A stretch of 13,262 nucleotides of DNA from Stramenopiles sp. TOSAG23-2 (Eukaryota; Sar). Below are positions 1-7,974 of the stretch, piece by piece (within the stretch, counting starts at the first letter, position 1; every line of letters starts with the position of its first letter). A program made the position numbers and the translations under genes. The stretch is from contig LT649811.1 in assembly GCA_900128395.1 (NCBI GenBank), positions 1-13,262 of the forward strand, written 5' to 3'. Under the pieces are notes generated by a model. The model had not been told where the DNA came from and searched no databases. It saw nothing but the letters and a program-made list of their open reading frames with translations.

Positions 1-1
1 A

Positions 2-2476
2 CAAGCTCAACCTATATTTAATCATGTCATTTGGATTCGTAATGTAGCACAAGGTTTTGGTGGTGGTGTTTATATCTCAGGTTCTAATACCAAACCAACA
101 TTTAATAATTGTAGATTTCAAAACAATACTAGTAGCAAAGGTGGTGGTGCCATACGACTTCCATTTCACCCTGACGCACCATCCAGCTCGGGAATATGTG
201 GAACACCGCTCAAATTTACAGGCAAAACAACATTTGCCAATAACAAGGCAAATTATAACGCTGGCAATTCAATTTATATTGATATTACACAACCAACATC
301 TGTTGAAACACCTATGAAAGTTTACTTTGCACCAACATGTTTTCATAATAAATTTATTACATATACAATTAATAATAAGAACAAGAAACAACCTGCAAAT
401 ATTAATTACAACATTGCTACATCTCCATATAAACTTGCCATCAGTAAACCAGGCACATTAATACCAACTTCCATATCGCCAGGAATACAATTAAAAGGTA
501 GTTTACAAGTACAAGATGTATTTGGTAGAAGCTGTACTGAAATTAAAGATAATGATTACTCTGCAACAGTGCGTTTGCAAAACGATAAACAAATTGATTT
601 TCAAGGTTCGAACGTCTTTTTAATTCGTAAATCCGGTATAGCAAATATTTCATATTTAAATGAATTAAAAATTAAAAGTGCACCATCCGATTTAATAGGT
701 AAACAAATATTATTACAGTTTACTCAAGAAAAATTACAATCTGTAAATACAACAATAACACTTCGTCAATGCAGGAAAGGGTTTCAATCCTCAAAAAGTA
801 ATGATGGAGTATTAACATGTAAACCATGTCCAGCACAACAATATAATATTGTTTCAGGTGGAATATGTCACGATTGCCCAACAATTGGAGCAGTTTGTAT
901 GGGACAGGATGATGTGTATGTACAACCAGGATATTATGGACATGTTGGACATATTAATACACATTATGGTGAAATATCAGTATTTGAATGTAGTGGTGGT
1001 CAATGTTGTCCGCATTTTAACGGCACTTCCCTTAAACTATATGATATAAATGGAATAGGATGCCGTGTTGGAAGTGGAAAGGACTGTGCAACAAATCGTG
1101 ATCCATCCACTCCATTCTGTGGTTCTTGCATCCCCGGTTATAGCGAAGTATTAGGTAGTTCCATATGTCGTAAATGTACCTACACAAATTGGTTTTGGTT
1201 TATCATTCCCTTTCCAATATATATGATATTTATTGTATATTTATTACATAAAACCTATCTTGCAGGAACAAAAAATATTTTATTCACGTTAATATTTAAG
1301 ACTTTAATGTTTTTTTATCAAGTCGTTGGTTTAGTGTTAAATCCATCGCAATTAGTAAAACGTGTTAGTGGTCCTTTATTAATGCTTTTCAGTTTTAATG
1401 TTGCAACGAATGAAGCCGATCATTCCGACAGTAATAGTAATAATAAGACAATGTCTGAAAATCCATTCAATTGTTTAGTACCAAATTTAACACCAATTGG
1501 TAAATTAGCATTTAATATATATCCAATTGGTATATTAATGTTATTATGTTGGCCAATATGCATTTATATCTTTCGTAAAAATGAAGAAAAACGAGCAAAT
1601 TTTGGACCAGCAATCATAACGTGTTTATTATCATTATATGCATCGATGACTAAATTTTTAATACAACTTATTAATTGTCGACCGGTTGGAAATAAGTTAA
1701 TACTTTATAGTGCTCCTGAAATTATTTGTTTTAAAGATACAAGTTGGATTTGGCAATTATTTGTAATTATTGGTATTATTGGTATTGCATTGGTGCCTTA
1801 TTTATTATATCGTTATTCAAAATTAAAACGTGAGGCAGGTGGTGTAAAGAAGAATAGGTGGATGCTAGTGGTTACAAAATCGTATCGTGATGAATGTTGG
1901 TGGTATACATCAATTGACATGGGACGTCGTTTATTTTTAATTGGTATTGCTGCATTGCCAATGAATCATGAAAATAAACTTATAATGCTTACGTTGGGGT
2001 TTTTAGTAGTTAAGACGTTCCATGTATATTTGAAACCATTTCCACATATGTATTTAAATTATGCAGAAGATATTTGTTTGGGTTTACTCGTCTTTATTTC
2101 TGCAATTTCATCTTCTAGAGCAGCAAGTTTACACAAAAATACGTATGGTAGTTATGATCATCCAATGGATCCATTTCTTTTATTTTTAGTAATGTGTCCA
2201 TTTGTTGGTAGTATATTATTTTCCGCTTGGTACATGTATATGGAACGGAAAAAAGGTACTAATGATGAAAGTACAACAGAGGAGAATAATAGTATATTAC
2301 CGGAACGAGTACACGGTCGGAACTCATGGGCACCAAATCCATTAGAAGATGCATTGAATAACAGTGGTGATAGCAGGAAAACAAAAAGACGTGCAAGTGA
2401 TATTGAATTGGTTGCTGATGGCCTTGGAGAGTTTCATCTTGATGCATTGACGAATGAAGAAAGAAGAGTTAAGTGA
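2..2476 (+). CDS. Beta-helix/Cys-rich multi-pass membrane protein, 5' end missing
   Basis: The frame is open from base 2 with no start, so the window cuts this gene; 824 residues remain, ending in TGA. Residues 1-100 carry Gly-rich, Asn-rich repeats (GGGVYISGS, FNNCRFQNN, KGGGAI) typical of right-handed parallel beta-helix (Pmp/PbH1) ectodomains. Residues about 255-393 are a Cys-rich stalk with spaced pairs such as CKPCP, CHDCP, CGSC and CRKC. About eight hydrophobic helices follow (near 397-416, 425-447, 498-524, 535-558, 582-605, 657-676, 688-706, 722-744), then an 80-residue polar tail containing RNSWA and KRRAS, which look like basophilic kinase sites. This order of domains is known from large surface proteins of several protists; ligand and function are unknown. 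I infer a plasma-membrane location with the beta-helix outside and the tail inside. Using the ATG at 314 would cut into the beta-helix region, so it is not the start. Confidence 0.85.
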   Translation, partial: QAQPIFNHVIWIRNVAQGFGGGVYISGSNTKPTFNNCRFQNNTSSKGGGAIRLPFHPDAPSSSGICGTPLKFTGKTTFANNKANYNAGNSIYIDITQPTSVETPMKVYFAPTCFHNKFITYTINNKNKKQPANINYNIATSPYKLAISKPGTLIPTSISPGIQLKGSLQVQDVFGRSCTEIKDNDYSATVRLQNDKQIDFQGSNVFLIRKSGIANISYLNELKIKSAPSDLIGKQILLQFTQEKLQSVNTTITLRQCRKGFQSSKSNDGVLTCKPCPAQQYNIVSGGICHDCPTIGAVCMGQDDVYVQPGYYGHVGHINTHYGEISVFECSGGQCCPHFNGTSLKLYDINGIGCRVGSGKDCATNRDPSTPFCGSCIPGYSEVLGSSICRKCTYTNWFWFIIPFPIYMIFIVYLLHKTYLAGTKNILFTLIFKTLMFFYQVVGLVLNPSQLVKRVSGPLLMLFSFNVATNEADHSDSNSNNKTMSENPFNCLVPNLTPIGKLAFNIYPIGILMLLCWPICIYIFRKNEEKRANFGPAIITCLLSLYASMTKFLIQLINCRPVGNKLILYSAPEIICFKDTSWIWQLFVIIGIIGIALVPYLLYRYSKLKREAGGVKKNRWMLVVTKSYRDECWWYTSIDMGRRLFLIGIAALPMNHENKLIMLTLGFLVVKTFHVYLKPFPHMYLNYAEDICLGLLVFISAISSSRAASLHKNTYGSYDHPMDPFLLFLVMCPFVGSILFSAWYMYMERKKGTNDESTTEENNSILPERVHGRNSWAPNPLEDALNNSGDSRKTKRRASDIELVADGLGEFHLDALTNEERRVK

Positions 2477-2615
2477 TATTGACAGTGTATGTGTGTGAAT
2501 AATGAGACACCGTATGTTTTCTGTTTTAGGGTTATTCCAAAAAGTCAAAAATCTGAAAAATGAAGTCGGTAGTATCATGTGTCAGTGTAATTTTTCCAAT
2601 GTAACGTCTATATAC

Positions 2616-2631
2616 GAGGTCGTAGGACCTC
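2616..2631. repeat. Small perfect hairpin, 6-bp stem and 4-nt loop
   Basis: GAGGTC, loop GTAG, GACCTC is a perfect stem in otherwise AT-rich DNA, 140 nt after the membrane protein stop. It could form in the 3' UTR. Six base pairs can also arise by chance, and no function can be assigned. Confidence 0.35.
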
Positions 2632-2706
2632 AAGTACCTAGTAGATTCGCTTAAGTAAATCGTCAATCTTAAGAATTGGCAATCATCAAAACAGCAACAA
2701 CAACAA

Positions 2707-2712
2707 AATAAA
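2707..2712 (+). terminator. Candidate polyadenylation signal of the membrane protein gene
   Basis: AATAAA lies 230 nt after the stop on the coding strand. The hexamer is common in AT-rich DNA, so this is a guess from position only. Confidence 0.25.
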
Positions 2713-2804
2713 AACGAATGTGAGAAATATTATTGGTAAAAAGTACGAACATGTGTCAAAAAAGAAAAAGAGTACGAGAGTCACACCACGCGTATTTAAT
2801 TTTT

Positions 2805-2810
2805 TTTATT
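2805..2810 (-). terminator. Candidate polyadenylation signal of the phosphatase gene
   Basis: On the minus strand this reads AATAAA, 82 nt past the TGA of the phosphatase gene, a normal distance for a cleavage signal. Confidence 0.4.
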
Positions 2811-2892
2811 TGTCATATCGTTCTATATTAAAATTAATATATATACATATGTAACTACTCCTCTCTCTTTCCCTACAGTTCACAGTTCAACC

Positions 2893-4254
2893 TCACAATA
2901 TTTCACCCTTCACTAACGTGAATTCATCTACCACTTGCATATCGCTTGAACGTATCAAGTCGAAATGCAAAGTGGTAGAATTATACACGGTTAAAACCCC
3001 AGTCGATAGTTCATCCACACGTTTAGCTAAAAATGGTGGCAAACTATGTTGCCCAGGCTTTTTATATTCATCACACCCAGCCCCACCTGCTGTGATATGA
3101 ACAACGCCTTTTGGATTTATATAATTTTCTTGTGTTACAGTACCATTCGCTGCAATTGGCCAACTGCGTAATGAATGATGTTTATGCCCATTAAAATATA
3201 TATCAACTTTATATTTCAAAAATAAATCTTCAAATGTTTCTTTTAAATTATTTACAATTTTAGTACTGTCAATATACCATGGTCGATGTCCACCAACAAT
3301 GATCCATGGCCGTATATGCCTTGAAGCATTTGCTTTAATTAAATCATTTTCAAGCCATTGAATAAATTCACCATTTGCACCAAAGCCACCTGCTGGTAAA
3401 ATACCACTATCGCCATGATGTTCCTCAGGTGCAGATGTAAAATCTGTTTCTGTATTAATTGTGATATAATGAACTAAACCATAATTAAAGGAATACCACA
3501 TGTTTGAAACACCACCAGATTCAGCAGATGGCATATGCCAACGTTTATTATATGCACTAAAATTTTGCAATGCATGGCGTTTTTTAGATGATGTTAAACA
3601 TGCTGGAGAATGGCATTCACTTTCATGGTTACCGACTCCTACCATGTATGGTTTGCTATCACTAATATTCTCAATCCAGTTCATCCAATTATCGTAAACA
3701 TTTTCATATTCAAATTTTAATGGAGTATGTATAAATGCATCATCTGCATATGATAAATCCCCTACGTGATAGATAAAATCGACTTCCTCCTTGATTTTTT
3801 CAAGAGCTTGACGAGTTTTAAACGCATGGGCTCGTTCACCATAACCCCAATCGCCAAATATACTGATTTTATGAACGTTCGTATTTTCTTCAAAATTGGT
3901 ATCACTTGCTTGTATGGCTGATTTAAACGAACGTGTCGTTGAAAAACCTGATGTTTCATCACCACATTGATAATAATAAATCGTATTTGATTTTAAATTA
4001 GGAAGTTCAACATGATGATGATATTCATTTCCATAATATGTAACTTCAATTCCCGTTGCATTCATCGTTAATGCTTCTGGCGTTTCCCCATATTTTACAG
4101 TTGAAGTTTTTGTATTTCCATTTTTGGTTGCCCAACTTATTGCCATTCCATGATCACCATTAAATGCTATATGTATTTGTTCCGGTTTTTGTCCATGCAC
4201 GACGGCGAGAACATATAATAAAATCGTTGTTGTTGTTGATAATATAAGCTTCAT
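2893..4254 (-). CDS. Purple acid phosphatase, secreted metallophosphoesterase
   Basis: A complete 453-residue protein. It begins with a cleavable signal peptide (about residues 1-21, hydrophobic core ILLYVLAVV), followed by a fibronectin-III-like N-terminal domain (about 24-112) and a metallophosphatase domain (about 128-365). All five metal-binding motifs of the family are present in order: GDWG (D135), GDLSY (D166, Y169), GNHE (N209, H210), VGGH (H323) and GHKH (H357, H359). Y169 is the residue that ligates Fe(III) and gives the purple colour. The family hydrolyses phosphomonoesters at acid pH with a dinuclear iron-metal centre, outside the cell or in lysosomes and vacuoles. Several N-X-S/T sites (for example N65, N231, N371) fit glycosylation. 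There is no C-terminal membrane anchor or HDEL-type signal. The start ATG is the only one that places the signal peptide at the N-terminus. Phosphate scavenging is a family-based inference. Confidence 0.93.
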   Translation of the reverse strand: MKLILSTTTTILLYVLAVVHGQKPEQIHIAFNGDHGMAISWATKNGNTKTSTVKYGETPEALTMNATGIEVTYYGNEYHHHVELPNLKSNTIYYYQCGDETSGFSTTRSFKSAIQASDTNFEENTNVHKISIFGDWGYGERAHAFKTRQALEKIKEEVDFIYHVGDLSYADDAFIHTPLKFEYENVYDNWMNWIENISDSKPYMVGVGNHESECHSPACLTSSKKRHALQNFSAYNKRWHMPSAESGGVSNMWYSFNYGLVHYITINTETDFTSAPEEHHGDSGILPAGGFGANGEFIQWLENDLIKANASRHIRPWIIVGGHRPWYIDSTKIVNNLKETFEDLFLKYKVDIYFNGHKHHSLRSWPIAANGTVTQENYINPKGVVHITAGGAGCDEYKKPGQHSLPPFLAKRVDELSTGVLTVYNSTTLHFDLIRSSDMQVVDEFTLVKGEIL

Positions 4255-4511
4255 GATAATTAGAAACGTTGTCTAACAGAATTTATTGTTATCGTATTAC
4301 CTTTGTTTGTTCTTCGTTCGTGTCTGTGCCCGCTCTTGCAGAGGTAGGCCTTATGTGTATATTTATCATCAACTGTTTTAGTAATAAATTTTATAAAAGT
4401 TCTTTTTTCGTCGGCGTGTGCCAATGTTATTTACATGTTAATTATGCGAAGTTGGAAGCAGGTTGATTTGACATTTTGACTAAGAAATTAGAATATTATA
4501 TATCCTTGTTA
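4255..4511. other. Upstream region of the phosphatase gene, no gene seen
   Basis: These 257 bases separate the phosphatase start from the left arm of the fold-back element. They should contain the phosphatase promoter, but I see no convincing TATA box or repeated operator. A 65-codon frame at 4269-4466 on the plus strand has no recognisable composition and is not called. Confidence 0.5.
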
Positions 4512-4577
4512 TGGTGATTTAGTATGGGAATAGCAGGTGTTATAATTTAATGCTGTGTATATATTATTGCGATAGAC
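4512..4577 (+). repeat. Left arm of a 66-bp perfect inverted repeat
   Basis: This 66-base stretch is the exact reverse complement of 4717-4782, checked base by base. Pairing stops at 4511/4783 on the outside and at 4578/4716 on the inside. Another 7 bp (4584-4590 with 4710-4716) pair after a 6-nt bulge. No target-site duplication is obvious next to the arms. Confidence 0.95.
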
Positions 4578-4716
4578 ATATTGGTACTTAGTAGAATATG
4601 TATGTTACATATGAAACAGATAATACGTAATACGTATACGTAATACGTAATACGATATACGATAATACAAATTTTGATAGGAGTAGAAATTGTTAATGTT
4701 ATAGTAATTTAAGTAC
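4578..4716. other. Spacer of the fold-back element with a TAATACG heptamer array
   Basis: The 139-nt spacer would be the loop of the hairpin. At 4621-4668 it carries a short array: TAATACG twice, TATACG, TAATACG twice, then two degenerate copies. The middle of the array is the 12-bp palindrome TACGTATACGTA (4631-4642). No open reading frame of note occurs in it. Confidence 0.85.
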
Positions 4717-4782
4717 GTCTATCGCAATAATATATACACAGCATTAAATTATAACACCTGCTATTCCCATACTAAATCACCA
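4717..4782 (-). repeat. Right arm of the 66-bp perfect inverted repeat
   Basis: Exact reverse complement of 4512-4577. It begins 54 nt past the stop codon of the inhibitor-2-like gene, so the whole 271-nt fold-back (4512-4782) probably lies in that gene's 3' UTR. It could be a miniature fold-back transposon, a hairpin RNA source or a terminator-like structure; an inverted chimera from library amplification must also be considered. Confidence 0.95.
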
Positions 4783-4836
4783 ACCCGACGCAAAAACAGC
4801 CGGCGCTTCGATTTCCGACATTTTTCGTATGATATT

Positions 4837-5661
4837 TTATATACCACACCTGCTATTCCCATCATTGGAGGGGATATTTATTATAACACTACACAGTATT
4901 GCATTTTTGATATAAAATGTCTTCTCGCGAGACGATGATGCAGTCCATGCACGATATTGTTCATCTTCTTTTTTTTTTTCAATCATGATATCATGTGGAC
5001 GATATCGTGTATTCCATTGTGTTTTCTCACGATGCCTCTCCTTTTCACGTCTTTTCTCTTCATACGCATCAGGATCTAATGGTGTTATGGAATATGTCAT
5101 TCTCACTTTATCAATATATCGTTTTCGCTCCTCTTCAAATTTTTGAAATAATTTTTTCGTATGTGCACTTAATTCTCTTTTATATTTCTTTTTCCCAGTT
5201 GGCGTTGGTGGTTTCACATTGAATCTAAATTGACTTTGTTTGCTTGGAGAACTACCATCATGAGTTGCTGGTCTTTTCTTTATTTTTGCCATCGCCTTTC
5301 TTCCTCCTTCTTCATCATCGTCATTATTATTATTGTCATCATGATCCATAGCAATGTTATTATTATTATTATTTTCTTTCTGATTATTATTGTCATTATT
5401 TCCACCCTCTCCATTGTTATCATTCGTATTGTTATTATTATCGACGTTTCTATTTTTATTTTTTAATATTCCACGCGGCTTCTTTCTTTGTGGCGATATA
5501 CCAGCTGTTGTATTTGGTCTTCGTTGTTGATTGATGTAATACGATGGTGGTAAGAAATGACAATGCAATTCATTTGGTTGTTGTAAAACAGATGAATGCG
5601 TGGATGATGGTGGACGTTCATGTTGTTCTTCCGTTGGTACTATTTCAAATCCAGCATCCAT
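4837..5661 (-). CDS. Candidate protein phosphatase-1 inhibitor-2 (Glc8-like) regulatory subunit
   Basis: A 274-residue, mostly disordered, charged protein. Four features of the inhibitor-2 family appear in the right order: RGILKN (63-68, compare KGILKN/GGILKN), KQSQF (141-145, the place of KSQKW that enters the RVxF groove), PPTP (151-154, the place of the GSK-3 site PxTP), and the helix KFEEERKRYID (174-184), close to KFEEMRKKHYD of yeast Glc8. The family binds the PP1 catalytic subunit in cytosol and nucleus. Long Asn runs (75-113) interrupt the N-terminal half. The helix lacks the exact HY pair of the family (RY instead), which lowers certainty. The last 25 residues are hydrophobic, unlike the rest, and partly encoded by a copy of the neighbouring repeat, so the C-terminus may be new or an unspliced intron. 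The ATG at 5661 has A at -3, G at +4 and a (CAA)n leader. Confidence 0.6.
   Translation of the reverse strand: MDAGFEIVPTEEQHERPPSSTHSSVLQQPNELHCHFLPPSYYINQQRRPNTTAGISPQRKKPRGILKNKNRNVDNNNNTNDNNGEGGNNDNNNQKENNNNNNIAMDHDDNNNNDDDEEGGRKAMAKIKKRPATHDGSSPSKQSQFRFNVKPPTPTGKKKYKRELSAHTKKLFQKFEEERKRYIDKVRMTYSITPLDPDAYEEKRREKERHREKTQWNTRYRPHDIMIEKKKEDEQYRAWTASSSREKTFYIKNAILCSVIINIPSNDGNSRCGI
4846..4862 (-). repeat. Third, truncated copy of the fold-back arm sequence
   Basis: Seventeen bases are identical to 4754-4770 in the right arm (same orientation) and inverted relative to 4524-4540 in the left arm. The copy lies inside the last codons of the inhibitor-2-like gene. Nearby TTATAACAC (4881-4889) also occurs in the right arm (4749-4757), which suggests rearranged remnants of the same element. 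Confidence 0.75.
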
Positions 5662-6299
5662 TGTTGTTGTTGTTATTATGTTATACTACTATAATTTTAT
5701 GATAATAAATATTCTTTCTTATTGTTTTGATTTATAAATGTTACATAAACAATACAAAAGGTCCAATGTATCGTATACACACATATACATATGTACTTTC
5801 CTAGGTTCAACATGTAGTTTTTTATTTGTCATAAACACATAAAACGCTTCACCATTTAGCATCGACATACCATGGTATAGCAGGCACAGAGCATGGGGAT
5901 ATATTTTTTTTAGTCGGAACTCATGACGGAGAGAATCCTTAAAAGGAAACCCAAATTAAACTTTTTACATATAGGAAGATATCGTATTGTAAAAATCGTA
6001 CTAATATAGACAACACACTATCAACTATCATTACATCATCATCAGATTATAGAAAAGTGCAAAAAAGAATAAATAATATTTTTTTTTTCAAATTGACGAC
6101 TGCTGGATGGACTGGTTGCTGGGTTGCACAGAGAACTATTATAGGATCCGATTTGCATATTTGAGATATAAATATATATATATGTCTATATATAGTGCAC
6201 CACTTGTCGTCTATTGTAGTAGATATTAAATGATGGAATATATATAATAGCTTTGACTTATTCAACATATTGGACTACAATCAAGTGTAAAAGACATAA
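5662..6299. promoter_or_regulatory. Divergent upstream region shared by two genes
   Basis: This 638-bp stretch lies between the starts of the inhibitor-2-like gene (-) and the six-helix membrane protein (+), so both promoters should be here. The bases next to the ATG of the minus-strand gene read as (CAA)n on that strand, an unstructured leader. A TA run lies at 6172-6183. No RNA gene or convincing reading frame is seen on either strand. Confidence 0.45.
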
Positions 6300-7160
6300 A
6301 TGATGAATACCAATACTATGCCTCGAACACAAGAACTGACGGAAATTTCGCACAAAACTTCGGAGATAAGTAATGCAACTCGTCGCAACTCATGGGCTGA
6401 ACAAAATCAACGTCGAGAAAGTATTCGAATATTGGGGAAAATAATTGAACTGGATGAGTGGTTAGATTGGCGAATAAAGTGGGGACAGCGTGGGGCGGCA
6501 ATTAATTCTGGTCTTAGTTTGCTGATTTTTATAATTAACAGTGTGTTTTTTGGTAATAATAACGTTGTTCTTGTCACATTATTTGTTGTATTTGCAATAG
6601 GGGTCATCGCGAGCGTGTTACTACTCTACTACAAGAACGTCTCCTTTGTCATCGCTCGAAGGTTATTAAAAGAAGTGAATGTAGTGATGATTCTAGTACT
6701 ATCAATCTTAATTTTTACAATTGATTGCGTGGTGCCCTATAGTAGTTTTTCCCCGATTAATGGATTTATTTACGTTGTGTTTGTGTCGTTATTTTTATCT
6801 TCGGATGCGATAAAAAAGAAAAGTAGAAAGGTTGTGTTGATAGCCGGATTCGTGTTTGTGCTTGGTACTTTGTATCTAATTTACGAAAGAATATTTACTG
6901 GGACTGATGTTGGTGTTATCCTCTTCAAATATAGTGATAATTATATCTTTCATAAACGCTCGATAAAACGATCGTGTTATGTTCAAATCTTTTTATTCAG
7001 TTTAAATGGGCTATGGATCATGTTTAAAGATAAGAAAATGGAAATGATGATGTTTGCTACGGGCAATATCTACCGTGAAACGGGCACCGCATCAAAATAT
7101 GTTGAAGATACTCAACATTCTATGCAAATGCGACGCGAAACAGCAGATTCAAGGGTATAG
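6300..7160 (+). CDS. Unrecognised six-helix membrane protein
   Basis: I do not recognise this 286-residue protein. Residues 1-65 are polar and basic, with RRNSWA (28-33) and RRESI (38-42), both possible basophilic kinase sites, then a Trp-rich stretch (WLDWRIKWG, 54-62) just before the membrane. Six hydrophobic segments follow at about 68-86, 90-111, 126-147, 153-169, 177-196 and 227-242. The polar tail (243-286) contains MMFATGNIYRETGTAS. An even number of helices puts both ends on the same side, probably the cytosol. No channel selectivity filter, transporter signature or GPCR motif is visible. Two ATGs are adjacent; the second has A at -3 and may be the real start. The stop is TAG. It is probably a lineage-specific family. 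Confidence 0.8.
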   Translation: MMNTNTMPRTQELTEISHKTSEISNATRRNSWAEQNQRRESIRILGKIIELDEWLDWRIKWGQRGAAINSGLSLLIFIINSVFFGNNNVVLVTLFVVFAIGVIASVLLLYYKNVSFVIARRLLKEVNVVMILVLSILIFTIDCVVPYSSFSPINGFIYVVFVSLFLSSDAIKKKSRKVVLIAGFVFVLGTLYLIYERIFTGTDVGVILFKYSDNYIFHKRSIKRSCYVQIFLFSLNGLWIMFKDKKMEMMMFATGNIYRETGTASKYVEDTQHSMQMRRETADSRV

Positions 7161-7184
7161 TAAATTAAATTTTTTTCGGTAAAA

Positions 7185-7190
7185 AATAAA
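7185..7190 (+). terminator. Candidate polyadenylation signal of the six-helix membrane protein gene
   Basis: AATAAA lies 25 nt after the TAG stop, preceded by a T-run. This is close for a eukaryotic signal but plausible in a compact 3' UTR. Confidence 0.35.
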
Positions 7191-7922
7191 AGAGCAAAAA
7201 ACACTTCTCCTTGTTAAAAAGAACGCGCGCGAGAGAGATAGTAAAAAATATAAAATATATACGTTTCGCGGACTATGATAAATACTTTACACCCAGTACG
7301 ATGTACCATCCGTCATAGTCGATTTCAGTGAGATAGATTATACATTATGATATCATACATGATATCTGATATATTGATTATACTGAAATACGTATTAATG
7401 TTGGCTTGGTCACTATACGTACTATTTATTCTTTGGAGAGTATGATTAGGAATTGTCACGAGTAGAAAATAAAAAATTAAAATATACCACGTGCGGACAT
7501 TTTAGAGTGCCACACCATATATACGCACGTATTTTTTTATTTAAAAACAAACCACGTAAAACAGTGAATCACCCCGCCGTCTCCAAAAAACTACTTCTTC
7601 TCTCGATTTAGTACTAGCAGGCGTGATTCAATTTTTAATATATTATTTTAAATTTTTACGAGTTCTCTCTCCATCTTCTTTTTTTCCCGCCCTGCTTGTG
7701 GGAATTAATTAATGGATGTGTGTATACCTTCAAGGTAATCACACCATCACATGTCATATTTTATTACACACACACATATATATAATAATACAGAGGCGCA
7801 CTACCAAATACGATATTATATTCTTAAATAAACAAAGGCAAATAAAGAAATAATACATACACATATCATGTACACATTTGTGATGATATATGTACACACA
7901 TATATAATATTTTCTTTCCCCT

Positions 7923-7928
7923 TTTATT
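7923..7928 (-). terminator. Candidate polyadenylation signal of the HMG-box-like gene
   Basis: On the minus strand this reads AATAAA, 46 nt past the TAA of the HMG-box-like gene. Confidence 0.4.
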
Positions 7929-7974
7929 TAAAAATCGTATATTACTTACATAGAATGTATATACTATATAACCC

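Larger units (their letters stand above)
2477..2892. other. Convergent 3' intergenic region
   Basis: No gene is seen between the stops of the membrane protein (+) and the phosphatase (-). It holds 3' UTR sequence for both: an AATAAA on the plus strand, its reverse complement TTTATT near the phosphatase stop, and a small hairpin at 2616-2631. The rest is A-rich or T-rich sequence without a reading frame worth keeping. Confidence 0.6.
7161..7974. other. Convergent 3' intergenic region, no gene seen
   Basis: These 814 bp separate two convergent genes. They hold AT-rich sequence with CA/TA microsatellites (about 7768-7785 and 7855-7905), an alternating CG/GA stretch (7224-7241), and short inverted repeats: GACTATGA/TCATAGTC (7271-7278 with 7313-7320) and ACGTGCG/CGCACGT (7489-7495 with about 7524-7530). 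None of these has supporting context, and I see no tRNA or coding frame. Confidence 0.45.

Noticed and set aside
57-317. Short plus-strand frame overlapping the beta-helix gene
   Set aside because: It starts with TTG and is an alternative frame of the beta-helix coding sequence, which is open from base 2 with clear repeat motifs.
4269-4466. 65-codon plus-strand frame upstream of the phosphatase gene
   Set aside because: Its first codon is ATG-free or weak in context, the composition is hydrophobic and Cys-rich as expected from translated AT-rich DNA, and it overlaps the phosphatase promoter.
4620-4670. TAATACG array as a CRISPR
   Set aside because: The repeats are 7 nt with no spacers, in a eukaryotic setting, and no cas genes are present.
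5230-5466. Ile/Val-rich plus-strand frame opposite the Asn-rich region
   Set aside because: It is the antisense of the AAT/AAC repeats encoding poly-Asn in the inhibitor-2-like gene.
7271-7320. GACTATGA/TCATAGTC inverted repeat as an RNA gene
   Set aside because: The 8-bp stem has no further pairing inside and no match to a tRNA, snRNA or snoRNA layout that I could see.
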